Assembly (NCBI GenBank): GCA_017465505.1
Contig: JAFTWB010000006.1
Location: forward strand, 219,781 to 283,780
Source: Clostridia bacterium
GTDB taxonomy: Bacteria > Bacillota > Clostridia > Oscillospirales > Acutalibacteraceae
Length of the DNA: 64,000 nt
Direction: 5' to 3'
Position 1 is the stretch's first letter, and each line of letters opens with the position of its first letter. Under the pieces are notes generated by a model, which was given only the letters and a program-made list of their open reading frames with translations, was not told the origin of the DNA and ran no database searches. The translations under genes were made by a program, and so were the position numbers. Shown piece after piece: positions 55,521 through 63,863 of this stretch.

Positions 55521-56010
55521 AATCCTATTATCCTTTGTGCTCATAGCTTGTGCAAGTCTTCTCGGAAATACCTTTTCTATAAAGCTTATAAATCGAAGAA
55601 AAACCCTAACTTCCATTGTCAACGCCATTACTAAAGCTAAAACTTTGATTTGCTTTGGTTCGCTTGATACTAAAAGAGTGGTTGCCGAGAGCTTTTGTAC
55701 CGAAGACTTTCCTCTTATGGATGCAGCAGAAATTGACGGGGATAAGCCCTATGATACCGCTTTTGAAACTTCGGTGGATAGAATAAGCCACAGATTTTCT
55801 CTTACAAAGGCAGACAAAGAGCTTCTTTCTCAGTTTGGCTCTCAGCTTGGTACAACTGACGTTACAGGTCAGATTGCTCACGCAGAGCTTTACACAGAAC
55901 TTTTCAACGAGCGGCTTTTAAAGGCCAAAGAAGAAGAAAATGAAAAATCACGACTTTATCGTGTCCTTGGGTTTTCTTTGGGTTGTGCATTGTCCTTAAT
56001 TGTCGTCTGA
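55513..56010 (+). CDS. spoIIIAB: Stage III sporulation protein AB
   Basis: 165 residues from GTG 55513, overlapping spoIIIAA by eight bases. One membrane helix at each end (ILLSFVLIACASLLG and RVLGFSLGCALSLIVV), helical middle with ELLSQFGSQLGTTDVTGQ, the fold shared with type II secretion GspF-like proteins. Component of the SpoIIIA-SpoIIQ channel. Confidence 0.92.
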   Translation: MLKILLSFVLIACASLLGNTFSIKLINRRKTLTSIVNAITKAKTLICFGSLDTKRVVAESFCTEDFPLMDAAEIDGDKPYDTAFETSVDRISHRFSLTKADKELLSQFGSQLGTTDVTGQIAHAELYTELFNERLLKAKEEENEKSRLYRVLGFSLGCALSLIVV

Positions 56011-56018
56011 GGTGAACT

Positions 56019-56213
56019 ATGGACGTTGATATGATTTTTAAAATTGCCGCCATTGGTATTATAGTTGCTATTTTAAATCAGCTTTTAATCCGTAGCGGCA
56101 GGGAAGAGCAAGCTCTCTTAACCACCATTGCAGGCCTAGTTGTGGCATTGATGATGATAATTTCCGAAATCTCAAACCTCTTTGAAACCATAAAGAGGGT
56201 GTTTGGGTTTTGA
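56019..56213 (+). CDS. spoIIIAC: Stage III sporulation protein AC
   Basis: 64 residues with two hydrophobic helices: MDVDMIFKIAAIGIIVAILNQ and EEQALLTTIAGLVVALMMI, standard for SpoIIIAC. Its stop overlaps the TTG start of spoIIIAD. Confidence 0.93.
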   Translation: MDVDMIFKIAAIGIIVAILNQLLIRSGREEQALLTTIAGLVVALMMIISEISNLFETIKRVFGF

Positions 56214-56599
56214 ATGTCCTCACAGTGTGTTGTGCAGCGGTAATAGCTTCAATTCTTGCTTTGTTTCTTAAGAAACAAAACGCAGAGTACTCATTGATTC
56301 TTACAGTTTGTACTGCGTCGATTATATTCATATATATCACGGGAGCAGTTTTGGACGCAATCACATCTATAAACGATATATTTTCCGCTTCTAAAATGAG
56401 TACAACCTATCTTACGGTTTTGCTTAAGTGTGTTGGCATTTGTTTTCTTACAGAATTTACTTCCGATACTTGCAAAGACACAGGACAAGCTGCTTTATCA
56501 AATATCGTGGTTTTCTGTGGTAGAATTTTTGTGTTGATAACCGCTTTACCTTTGTTTACCGAGCTTTTGGGGATAGTTACAGAGCTTTCAGGAGGATAA
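56210..56599 (+). CDS. spoIIIAD: Stage III sporulation protein AD
   Basis: 129 residues from TTG 56210, four hydrophobic helices; VGICFLTEFTSDTCKDTGQAAL is the SpoIIIAD signature. Directly abuts spoIIIAE. Confidence 0.93.
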   Translation: MNVLTVCCAAVIASILALFLKKQNAEYSLILTVCTASIIFIYITGAVLDAITSINDIFSASKMSTTYLTVLLKCVGICFLTEFTSDTCKDTGQAALSNIVVFCGRIFVLITALPLFTELLGIVTELSGG

Positions 56600-57724
56600 A
56601 TGAAAAGAATTTTAAAGATTTTACTGTTAAGCTTTTTTCTTATATTTCTTCTTATAAGTGAGGTTCAGGCAGAACCTCTTGATGATTTGAGCGAAGCAGT
56701 TGGTGCAGATGAGCTAAGTGATTGCCTCCCGAAAGAGGTTAAAGAAGAGTTATTGTCCTTGGGAATAGACAGCGAGAATTTTGCAACAGCCCAAAATCTT
56801 TCTTTTTCTTCATTTGCCGAGTTTCTCCTGAACACCGTATCCAAAGAAGCAGAAGGCGTTTTTCCATCTGTTGCAGCGATACTTTCCATACTATTACTTT
56901 ATACAATCTTTACATCAGTTTTTGAAAGTGTTTCAAATCCTTCCCTTAGCTCGGTGCTTTCTGTAGTTTCTGCTCTTTGTATTGCCTGTGTACTTTTAAT
57001 GCCTGCAATAAAGCTTATGGAGCAAGTTCAAAAAGCTATCACCTTGTCAGCGGATTTTATGCTTGCATACATTCCTGTTATGACAGCAGTTTTAATATCA
57101 AGCGGTCAGTTTGTTACAGGAAGCGGATATTCGGCTATGATGATTTTGTGTGCACAAGGGGTAGGACAGTTCTTTTCAAAAATCATCTCGCCACTTCTCA
57201 GTTGTTTTTTATCCCTTGGAATATCCTCTTCAATTGTTCCTGATATTAAACTTAACAGTCTGATAAGCTTTTTTTCGAAATCAGTAAAATGGGTTATGTC
57301 CTTTGTTTTTACACTTTTTACTTCCTTCCTTACACTTAAATCTCTTTATGCAACCTCTGTGGATAACGTGTCCTCAAGAGCAGTAAGGTATACAATGTCT
57401 TCTTTTGTGCCCGTTGTAGGCAGTGCTCTGTCTGAAGCATACAGAACCGTTCACGGAAGCGTTGGAGTGCTCAAGTCAGGTATCGGAGTATTTGTGATAA
57501 TTTCAGTAGCGGTTGTTTTTCTGCCTGTTATAATCAGGCTTTTGCTCTGGCTTTTCACAGTTAATATATGTAAAGGCTTTGCTGAAACTTCAAGCCTGCA
57601 TAGCCCTGTTTCAATGCTATCTGCTGTTAGCACAGTGCTTTCGCTAATGCTATCTGTTGTATTCTGTATAATAGCGCTTTTTATAATAACGACTGCACTT
57701 ATTATATCCATAGGAGGGGCTTGA
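56600..57724 (+). CDS. spoIIIAE: Stage III sporulation protein AE
   Basis: 374 residues. Signal-like N-terminus (ILKILLLSFFLIFLLISEVQA), an exposed acidic stretch, then seven or more hydrophobic helices with SADFMLAYIPVMTAVLISSG and SSRAVRYTMSSFVPVVGSALSEA, both conserved in SpoIIIAE. The largest membrane component of the complex. Confidence 0.95.
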   Translation: MKRILKILLLSFFLIFLLISEVQAEPLDDLSEAVGADELSDCLPKEVKEELLSLGIDSENFATAQNLSFSSFAEFLLNTVSKEAEGVFPSVAAILSILLLYTIFTSVFESVSNPSLSSVLSVVSALCIACVLLMPAIKLMEQVQKAITLSADFMLAYIPVMTAVLISSGQFVTGSGYSAMMILCAQGVGQFFSKIISPLLSCFLSLGISSSIVPDIKLNSLISFFSKSVKWVMSFVFTLFTSFLTLKSLYATSVDNVSSRAVRYTMSSFVPVVGSALSEAYRTVHGSVGVLKSGIGVFVIISVAVVFLPVIIRLLLWLFTVNICKGFAETSSLHSPVSMLSAVSTVLSLMLSVVFCIIALFIITTALIISIGGA

Positions 57725-58182
57725 TGAACTCTGTTATAACAGCTGTTGGCGTTTTCAGTGCCTCTCTTTTTGTTGCGGCACTTCTTAAAATTTTAGCACC
57801 ATCAGGAAGTTGTGAAAAAGTAATCCGCCTTGTAGTCAGCATTTTTGTGCTTATTTGTATTGTTACCTGTTTTAAATCAGTTGCGGATGAAATAAATATA
57901 AGCAAAATTGAAGCTCCTGTAAAAAACGATTCTCAGTTTGATGAAAGTGTATTGAAGCTGACAGGGGATTATCTTGCAGAGTATGTCAATAAGCTCTTAC
58001 TTGCTGAAAACATAAATGCAGAAAGAGTTGAAGTAAGCGTCATAAGAGATGAAAATGATGTAATAAACATTACAGATATAAGCATATATTTAAATAAAAG
58101 CTTAGCAGCTTATAAATCCAAAGCAGAAGAAATTATCACTTCTTCTTTAAGTATTTCACCTAACGTAAAAGTCAAGGAGTAA
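57724..58182 (+). CDS. spoIIIAF: Stage III sporulation protein AF
   Basis: 152 residues from ATG 57724 after GGAGGGG. Two N-terminal helices (AVGVFSASLFVAALLKILAP, IRLVVSIFVLICIVTCF) and a soluble alpha/beta ring-building domain at the C-terminus (ENINAERVEVSVIRDEND). Matches SpoIIIAF in position and layout. Confidence 0.9.
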   Translation: MNSVITAVGVFSASLFVAALLKILAPSGSCEKVIRLVVSIFVLICIVTCFKSVADEINISKIEAPVKNDSQFDESVLKLTGDYLAEYVNKLLLAENINAERVEVSVIRDENDVINITDISIYLNKSLAAYKSKAEEIITSSLSISPNVKVKE

Positions 58183-58184
58183 AA

Positions 58185-58628
58185 ATGAAAATTTTCAGTA
58201 AAGAAAAAATAACCTCTCTGCTTAGCTCCGATAAATTAAGAGTGGCTCTTGTGTTTATAGGGCTTTCTGCCATTCTGTTGATTTTTTTAAGCGGCAGCTT
58301 GTTTTCAAAAGATAGCACAGATACAATAACAAACTCACTTTCTTCAACTGATTATCAAATAAACCTGACCGATGAACTTGTTACAATGATAGAAAGTATT
58401 AAAGGAGCCGGAAAGGCAAGGGTGCTCCTTACTCTCGAAAGCTCTTATGAATACATATATCTGGATGACGACAAAACTCTTGCAAAAATTCTTGAGCCTA
58501 AAATCCGCGGTGTTGCAGTCGCCTGCACAGGTGGAGATGACCCTGTTGTCAAGGAAAAGGTAACATCAATTCTTACAACCGTTTTGTCTGTCAGCCCCGG
58601 TAATATTTCGGTAAGTAAATTAAACTAA
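58185..58628 (+). CDS. spoIIIAG: Stage III sporulation protein AG
   Basis: 147 residues: helix near 20-38 (VALVFIGLSAILLIFLSG), then the ring-forming domain with ESIKGAGKARVLLTLESSYEYIY and GVAVACTGGDDPVVKEKVTSIL, typical of SpoIIIAG. Shorter than the B. subtilis protein, because the linker between helix and ring domain is reduced. Confidence 0.93.
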   Translation: MKIFSKEKITSLLSSDKLRVALVFIGLSAILLIFLSGSLFSKDSTDTITNSLSSTDYQINLTDELVTMIESIKGAGKARVLLTLESSYEYIYLDDDKTLAKILEPKIRGVAVACTGGDDPVVKEKVTSILTTVLSVSPGNISVSKLN

Positions 58629-58640
58629 ACGGAGGATTAT

Positions 58641-59186
58641 ATGAAAATTCAAAGAAAACATCTTGTACTTGCCTCTTTGGTTCTGGCACTTTCGGCAGCA
58701 GTTTATATAAACTGGCAGCTTTCTTCAAATGCCGATACCACAAAAGCCAAAGAGCTGGGCAAAGCAACCTATGTAAACAGTAACATAAGTGCTACTGTGG
58801 ATGAGGTGTCTGAATTTACCTCAAGGCTTACAAAAGACCAGCAGAATTATTTTTCAAATGCCCGCCTTAAAAGAGATAAAACAGGGGACGAAGTGAAATC
58901 TATTGCTTTAGAGGCTTTATCTTCCGTAGAAAATGACGATGATATGAAAGAAGAAGCCCTCGCTCAGCTCGCTCTTGTGGAAGAGCAATTGATGAATCAG
59001 GTGTCGGTAGAAAACACTCTGATAGCAAAGGGATTTTCGGATTGCGTTTGCTCCATTAGCGATACATCTGTAACAGTGGTTGTTCCTGAAAGTGAAATGG
59101 GGAACAACTCACCCCTTATAATTAAGGACGTCGTAACGGATGTAACAAACATACCTTTTGAAAATATAAATATTGTTACAGTATAA
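58641..59186 (+). CDS. spoIIIAH: Stage III sporulation protein AH
   Basis: 181 residues. N-terminal membrane helix (LVLASLVLALSAAVYINWQL, the YINWQ being a family hallmark), helical region with ARLKRDKTGDEVKS, and the ring domain with IAKGFSDCVCSISDTSVTVVV. In B. subtilis it binds SpoIIQ across the septum; spoIIQ is not in the window. Last of the operon. Confidence 0.94.
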   Translation: MKIQRKHLVLASLVLALSAAVYINWQLSSNADTTKAKELGKATYVNSNISATVDEVSEFTSRLTKDQQNYFSNARLKRDKTGDEVKSIALEALSSVENDDDMKEEALAQLALVEEQLMNQVSVENTLIAKGFSDCVCSISDTSVTVVVPESEMGNNSPLIIKDVVTDVTNIPFENINIVTV

Positions 59187-59189
59187 AAC

Positions 59190-59230
59190 AAGCACCCGAT
59201 AAAGGCGTTAACCTTAGTCGGGTGCTTAAA
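59190..59230. terminator. Intrinsic terminator between spoIIIAH and rodA
   Basis: AGCACCCGA - loop - TCGGGTGCTT; T-rich on both sides (TTTTAT on minus, AAATTTAT on plus). Shared by the convergent operons. Confidence 0.75.
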
Positions 59231-59231
59231 T

Positions 59232-60404
59232 TTATATTTTGATTCGCTCAGCTCTTGTGTAACTGAGTTTTATCACTTCATTGTTGTGCTTATGCAAATA
59301 CACACTTTGTACAAGTCCTATTCCGAAATACAGACACATTGAAGAAGTACCGCCTGCACTGAAGAAGGGGAGAGTGATACCGATAACAGGAAGCAGACCC
59401 ACAACCATTCCTATGTTGATTATTGTCTGTGAAGCAAGAAGTCCAAACATACCGAAGGCAATAAAGCTTCCAAGATTATCTCTTGCGTCAATTCCTACAA
59501 AGAAAACCTTTGCAATAAGCAAAAGCAAAAGTGTAAGTATCAGCATTGTTCCGATAAAGCCTAGCTCTTCACCTGCAACGGAGAAAATAAAGTCGTTCTC
59601 TTGCTCAGGCACAAAACCTACACCTGTTCTGTAACCTTTACCTAAGCCGTAGCCTGTAAGTTCACCTGAAGCAATGGAAACCTTACTCTGATACTGCTGA
59701 TATCCGTATGATGTAAGAGCGTTTGAGTCAAGGTCAAAAAGAGCCAGAATACGATTTCTGTGCTCGTCGTTTAAGAAAAAATTCCAAAGCAAAGGCAGTG
59801 CAACCGCCAGAGTAGCGCCGAGAATAACAAAATATCTTGCCTGAACACCTGCCACAACACACATAATAAGCATAATAAAGAAGAAAATAAGTGCTGAGCC
59901 GTCGTCGCCCTGAATGTGAATAATAAGAACAGGAATGCCCACATGAGCCAAAAGGCTTACTACACCCAAAAAGGTTTTGAGCTTATCCTTTGACTTGAGG
60001 ACATCAAGATGTTTTGCAAAGGTAACAATAAAGAATATCTTAATAAGCTCAGAGGGTTGAAAGGTTAATCCGCCGGGAAGACGAATCCACGCCGTGTCGT
60101 CGGTACCTGAAACCGTGATACCAAACAGGAAAACCGCCATAAATAATCCAAAAGAGATTATAACCAACGCCCACCAGTATCTTGCAATGTATTCATAATC
60201 TATAACCGAAATAACAATTGCAATTAAAATTCCAATTACAGCTGCCGCAATCTGAGTCTTAACAAAGCTACCGCCAGCTCTTTCTACGCTGGAAAGCAAG
60301 AGTGTGCTGTAAACCGTACAGCTTATAACAAGAAACCAAAGTATCTTGTCTGTATTTACAAAATAGTCGCCAATAGCACCGAAAAACTTTTTCAGAGCTC
60401 TCAC
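59232..60404 (-). CDS. rodA: SEDS peptidoglycan glycosyltransferase, RodA-like
   Basis: Polymerises lipid II during elongation with a class B PBP. 390 residues with about ten helices; PGGLTFQPSELIKIFFIVTFAKHL, HIQGDDGSALIFFF with the catalytic Asp, GKGYRTGVGFVPEQENDFIFSVAGEELGFIG and GLLPVIGITLPFFSAGGTS match RodA more than FtsW or SpoVE. Single gene; no mre genes beside it. Confidence 0.9.
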   Translation of the reverse strand: MRALKKFFGAIGDYFVNTDKILWFLVISCTVYSTLLLSSVERAGGSFVKTQIAAAVIGILIAIVISVIDYEYIARYWWALVIISFGLFMAVFLFGITVSGTDDTAWIRLPGGLTFQPSELIKIFFIVTFAKHLDVLKSKDKLKTFLGVVSLLAHVGIPVLIIHIQGDDGSALIFFFIMLIMCVVAGVQARYFVILGATLAVALPLLWNFFLNDEHRNRILALFDLDSNALTSYGYQQYQSKVSIASGELTGYGLGKGYRTGVGFVPEQENDFIFSVAGEELGFIGTMLILTLLLLLIAKVFFVGIDARDNLGSFIAFGMFGLLASQTIINIGMVVGLLPVIGITLPFFSAGGTSSMCLYFGIGLVQSVYLHKHNNEVIKLSYTRAERIKI

Positions 60405-60547
60405 CGCCTTTCATTAGCAGAATAATATTATATCTAAATACTTATTAAATATCAAGTACAAAAGTGTTTCAGCAAGCTTTTTGTATATAATATCGAAAAG
60501 AAGATTGCTTTTTGTGCAAATATTGTCGCAAAACATTTCTTTGAGTG

Positions 60548-60576
60548 TTGAAGTTAAAGAAATAATCTGCTATAAT
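60548..60576 (+). promoter_or_regulatory. Sigma-A promoter of fhs-tsaE-tsaB-rpiB
   Basis: -35 TTGAAG (60548-60553), 17-base spacer, -10 TATAAT (60571-60576), 46 bases upstream of the fhs start. Confidence 0.75.
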
Positions 60577-60622
60577 GTTATTAACTTTTTATTCTGATAA
60601 ATATTAGTAAGGAGCCGATTTT

Positions 60623-62290
60623 ATGCTTTCTGACATTCAAATTGCCCAGCAGACTACTCTTAAACCTATTACAGAAATCGCTGCACAGCTTGATATTTGT
60701 GCCGATGAGCTTGAGCTCTACGGCAAGTACAAAGCTAAGCTTTCCGACGAACTTTCCAAAAGAGTAAGCAGCAACAAGGACGCTAAGCTTATTCTTGTTA
60801 CAGCTATTAACCCCACACCTGCCGGTGAAGGAAAAACTACTACAACCTGCGGTCTTGGTCAGGCTATGGCTAAAATCGGCAAAAAGGCTATTATAGCCCT
60901 GCGTGAGCCTTCTTTGGGCCCTGTTTTCGGTATCAAGGGTGGTGCAGCAGGCGGCGGTTACAGCCAGGTGCTTCCTATGGAAGATATAAACCTTCATTTC
61001 ACAGGTGATATGCACGCCATTACTGCTGCAAACAACCTTCTCTGTGCTATGATTGATAACCACATCCATCAGGGTAACCCTCTGGGTATTGACCAGAGAA
61101 GAATTCTCTTTAAGAGATGTCTTGATATGAACGACCGTGCTTTAAGACAGACTGTTTGCTCTTTAGGCGGTAAAATCAACGGCTTCCCTCGTGAGGACGG
61201 CTTCCAGATTACAGTTGCTTCTGAGGTTATGGCAATTCTCTGCCTTGCTTCTGATATTTCTGACCTTAAAGCAAGACTGGGCAGAATCCTTGTAGGATAT
61301 ACAGTTGACAACAAGCCTGTTTACGCAAAAGACCTTAAAGCAGAAGGTGCAATGACCGCCCTTTTAAAAGACGCTTTAAAGCCTAACCTTGTTCAGACTA
61401 TTGAGGCTACTCCTGCTGTTATGCACGGCGGACCTTTCGCAAACATCGCTCACGGATGTAACTCTGTAAGAGCCACAAAGCTTGCAATGAAGCTTGCTGA
61501 TTACTGTATCACAGAGGCAGGCTTTGGTGCAGACTTAGGTGCTGAAAAATTCCTTGATATCAAGTGCAGATATGCAGGTCTGAACCCCTCTGCAATTGTT
61601 ATTGTTGCTACTTGCCGTGCTCTCAAATATAACGGTGGCGTTCCTAAAGCTGAAACAGGCAATGAAAATGTAGAGGCTCTTAAAAAGGGTATCGTTAACC
61701 TTGGCGTTCACATTGAAAATATGCGTAAATTCGGTGTTCCTGTTGTTGTTGCAATCAACCGCTTCGGCACAGATACAGAGGCAGAGCTTAAACTTATTGA
61801 AGAGTATTGTATTGAAAAGGGTGCTGATTTCGCACTTTCTGACGTATTTGCTAATGGCGGTAACGGCGGTGTTGAGCTTGCCGAGAAGGTGGTTGCAGCT
61901 TGTGAAAAGCCTGCAAATTTTGCACCTATTTACGACGCAGAGGCAGATATTAAGACAAAAATCGAAACTATCGCTCGTGAGATTTATCGTGCAGACGGTG
62001 TAAATTATACAACTGCTGCTGAAAAGGCTATTAAGGAGATTGAGGCACTTGGAGCTGCAAACCTTCCTGTTTGTGTTGCCAAGACACAGTATTCAATGTC
62101 TGACGACCCAACACTTTTAGGTGCACCTACAGGCTTTAAAATCACAATCCGTGACCTTAAGCTTTCCAATGGTGCAGGCTTCATTGTTGTTTACACAGGC
62201 GACATTATGACAATGCCCGGTCTTCCCAAAGTTCCTGCTGCCGAAAGAATTGATGTTGACCAGCAGGGCGTTATCTCCGGTCTTTTCTGA
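60623..62290 (+). CDS. fhs: Formate-tetrahydrofolate ligase
   Basis: ATP-dependent synthesis of 10-formyl-THF from formate, central to one-carbon metabolism in anaerobes. 555 residues, full length: P-loop [18 protein letters not shown] near 65-80, [42 protein letters not shown], and late [19 protein letters not shown]. Ribosome site AAGGAG. tsaE starts two bases after its stop, so they are co-transcribed. Links functionally to the folate uptake unit at the left end. Confidence 0.97.
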   Translation: MLSDIQIAQQTTLKPITEIAAQLDICADELELYGKYKAKLSDELSKRVSSNKDAKLILVTAINPTPAGEGKTTTTCGLGQAMAKIGKKAIIALREPSLGPVFGIKGGAAGGGYSQVLPMEDINLHFTGDMHAITAANNLLCAMIDNHIHQGNPLGIDQRRILFKRCLDMNDRALRQTVCSLGGKINGFPREDGFQITVASEVMAILCLASDISDLKARLGRILVGYTVDNKPVYAKDLKAEGAMTALLKDALKPNLVQTIEATPAVMHGGPFANIAHGCNSVRATKLAMKLADYCITEAGFGADLGAEKFLDIKCRYAGLNPSAIVIVATCRALKYNGGVPKAETGNENVEALKKGIVNLGVHIENMRKFGVPVVVAINRFGTDTEAELKLIEEYCIEKGADFALSDVFANGGNGGVELAEKVVAACEKPANFAPIYDAEADIKTKIETIAREIYRADGVNYTTAAEKAIKEIEALGAANLPVCVAKTQYSMSDDPTLLGAPTGFKITIRDLKLSNGAGFIVVYTGDIMTMPGLPKVPAAERIDVDQQGVISGLF

Positions 62291-62291
62291 T

Positions 62292-62705
62292 ATGAAAGAA
62301 TATTTTACAAATTCACCTGAAACTACTGAAGAAATCGCCAAAGAATTTGCCTCAACCCTTAAGGGTGACGAAGTAGTTGCTCTTTACGGCGGTTTAGGTA
62401 TGGGCAAAACCACCTTTGTGAGAGGCCTTTGCTCATACTTTGGTATCAACAGCGGCGTTTCCAGTCCAACTTTTGCCATTGTCAACGAGTATAACGGCGA
62501 TATCAAAATTTTTCACTTTGATATGTATCGGATTAACTCTTGGGATGACCTTTATTCCACTGGCTTTTTTGATTATCTTGGCCAAGGGCTTTGTATAATC
62601 GAATGGAGCGAGAATATTGAAGCCGCACTGCCTGATAACACCGTGAGAATTGAGTTTCAGCAGGGTGAAAATTTTACTGACAGAACTATTAAAAGGATAA
62701 GCTGA
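62292..62705 (+). CDS. tsaE: tRNA t6A synthesis ATPase TsaE
   Basis: 137 residues from ATG 62292. P-loop GGLGMGKTTFVRG near 32-44, SPTFAIVNEY, and HFDMYRI, the family signature. Works with TsaB and TsaD in making t6A37, the substrate of MtaB at 25.8 kb. One base separates it from tsaB. Confidence 0.96.
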   Translation: MKEYFTNSPETTEEIAKEFASTLKGDEVVALYGGLGMGKTTFVRGLCSYFGINSGVSSPTFAIVNEYNGDIKIFHFDMYRINSWDDLYSTGFFDYLGQGLCIIEWSENIEAALPDNTVRIEFQQGENFTDRTIKRIS

Positions 62706-62706
62706 T

Positions 62707-63417
62707 ATGAGAATTTTAGCTTTTGATTCCACCGCTACTGCCGCTTCTGTGGCAATCAGCGATGATGGTAAGATTCTTAGCGAGTTTTTCGTTAACGCAG
62801 GTCTTACCCATAGCCGCACTATCGTGCCTATGCTTGACGCGGCTCTTAAAAATACAGACAGTGACCTGAAAAGTGTTGACGCAATGGCTATTTCCAATGG
62901 CCCGGGCTCATTTACAGGTGTAAGAATCGGTGTTGCCGTTACAAAGGGCATTGCTTTTGCAGAGAATTTGCCTTGCATTGAAGTTTCTACCCTTGAGTCA
63001 ATGGCTTACAATCTGATTCTTACCGACTGCCTTGTTTGTGCAGTTATGGACGCAAGGTGTAATCAGGTTTATAATGGTGTTTTTGAGATTAAATACGGTG
63101 AGGTTTACAGACTTTGCGAAGACAGAGCTTTAGCCATTGCTGATTTAAAAACAGAGCTTACCGAAAAATACAGCGATAAGCGAATCATTCTGGTAGGCGA
63201 TGGGGCAGAGCTTTGCTTTAAAGAGTTTATAGATACTAACCTTTCCGTTGAGCTTGCACCTGACGCTTTACGTTTTCAGAAAGCTTCCTCTGTTGCAGCG
63301 GCTGCTTTTGATAAACTTAAGAAAGGCGAAAAAGCCAAAACTTCAGGCGAGCTTTTGCCTGCATATCTGCGACTTTCGCAGGCTGAAAGAGAACTTAAGA
63401 AAAAGGAGTTAAAATAA
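62707..63417 (+). CDS. tsaB: tRNA t6A synthesis protein TsaB
   Basis: 236 residues, ASKHA-fold: ILAFDSTATAASVAI, THSRTIVPMLDAAL, ISNGPGSFTGVRIGVAVTKGIAFA near 60-85, all conserved in TsaB. tsaD is usually close in Firmicutes but is not in this window. Confidence 0.95.
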   Translation: MRILAFDSTATAASVAISDDGKILSEFFVNAGLTHSRTIVPMLDAALKNTDSDLKSVDAMAISNGPGSFTGVRIGVAVTKGIAFAENLPCIEVSTLESMAYNLILTDCLVCAVMDARCNQVYNGVFEIKYGEVYRLCEDRALAIADLKTELTEKYSDKRIILVGDGAELCFKEFIDTNLSVELAPDALRFQKASSVAAAAFDKLKKGEKAKTSGELLPAYLRLSQAERELKKKELK

Positions 63418-63419
63418 AA

Positions 63420-63863
63420 ATGAAGAAAATTGCTTTAGGCTGTGACCACGGCGGTCTTGATATAAAAAATGCCGTAAGAGATTATCTTGAAGCACAGAAA
63501 ATTGCGTATACAGACTTTGGTACATTCAACACCGACAGCGTTGATTATCCTGAGTTTGCTCTCAAGGTTGCTGACGCAGTAGCAAACGGTGACTATGAAT
63601 CAGGTATCATCTGCTGTGGAACAGGTATCGGTGTTTCTATGGTTGCAAACAAAGTTAAGGGTATCAGAGCCGCAGTTGTTACAGATGAGTTCTGCGCTGA
63701 GATGACCCGTCGCCATAACAACGCAAACGTTCTCTGTATGGGTGGTCGTGTTATCGATAGAGTCAAGGCTGTAAAGCTTGCTGAAATCTTCCTCAATACA
63801 GAGTTCGACGGTGGCAGACACGAAAAGAGAATCAATATGATTACAGAAATCGAAAACAGATAA
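63420..63863 (+). CDS. rpiB: Ribose-5-phosphate isomerase B
   Basis: Interconverts ribose 5-phosphate and ribulose 5-phosphate. 147 residues: GCDHGGLDIKNAVRDYL, CGTGIGVSMVANKVKGIRAA with the catalytic Cys near 67, RRHNNANVLCMGGRV. The C-terminus looks complete for the family. The stop codon TAA lies at the junction with the group II intron sequence on the opposite strand, so the last base of the stop may be contributed by the intron end. Confidence 0.95.
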   Translation: MKKIALGCDHGGLDIKNAVRDYLEAQKIAYTDFGTFNTDSVDYPEFALKVADAVANGDYESGIICCGTGIGVSMVANKVKGIRAAVVTDEFCAEMTRRHNNANVLCMGGRVIDRVKAVKLAEIFLNTEFDGGRHEKRINMITEIENR

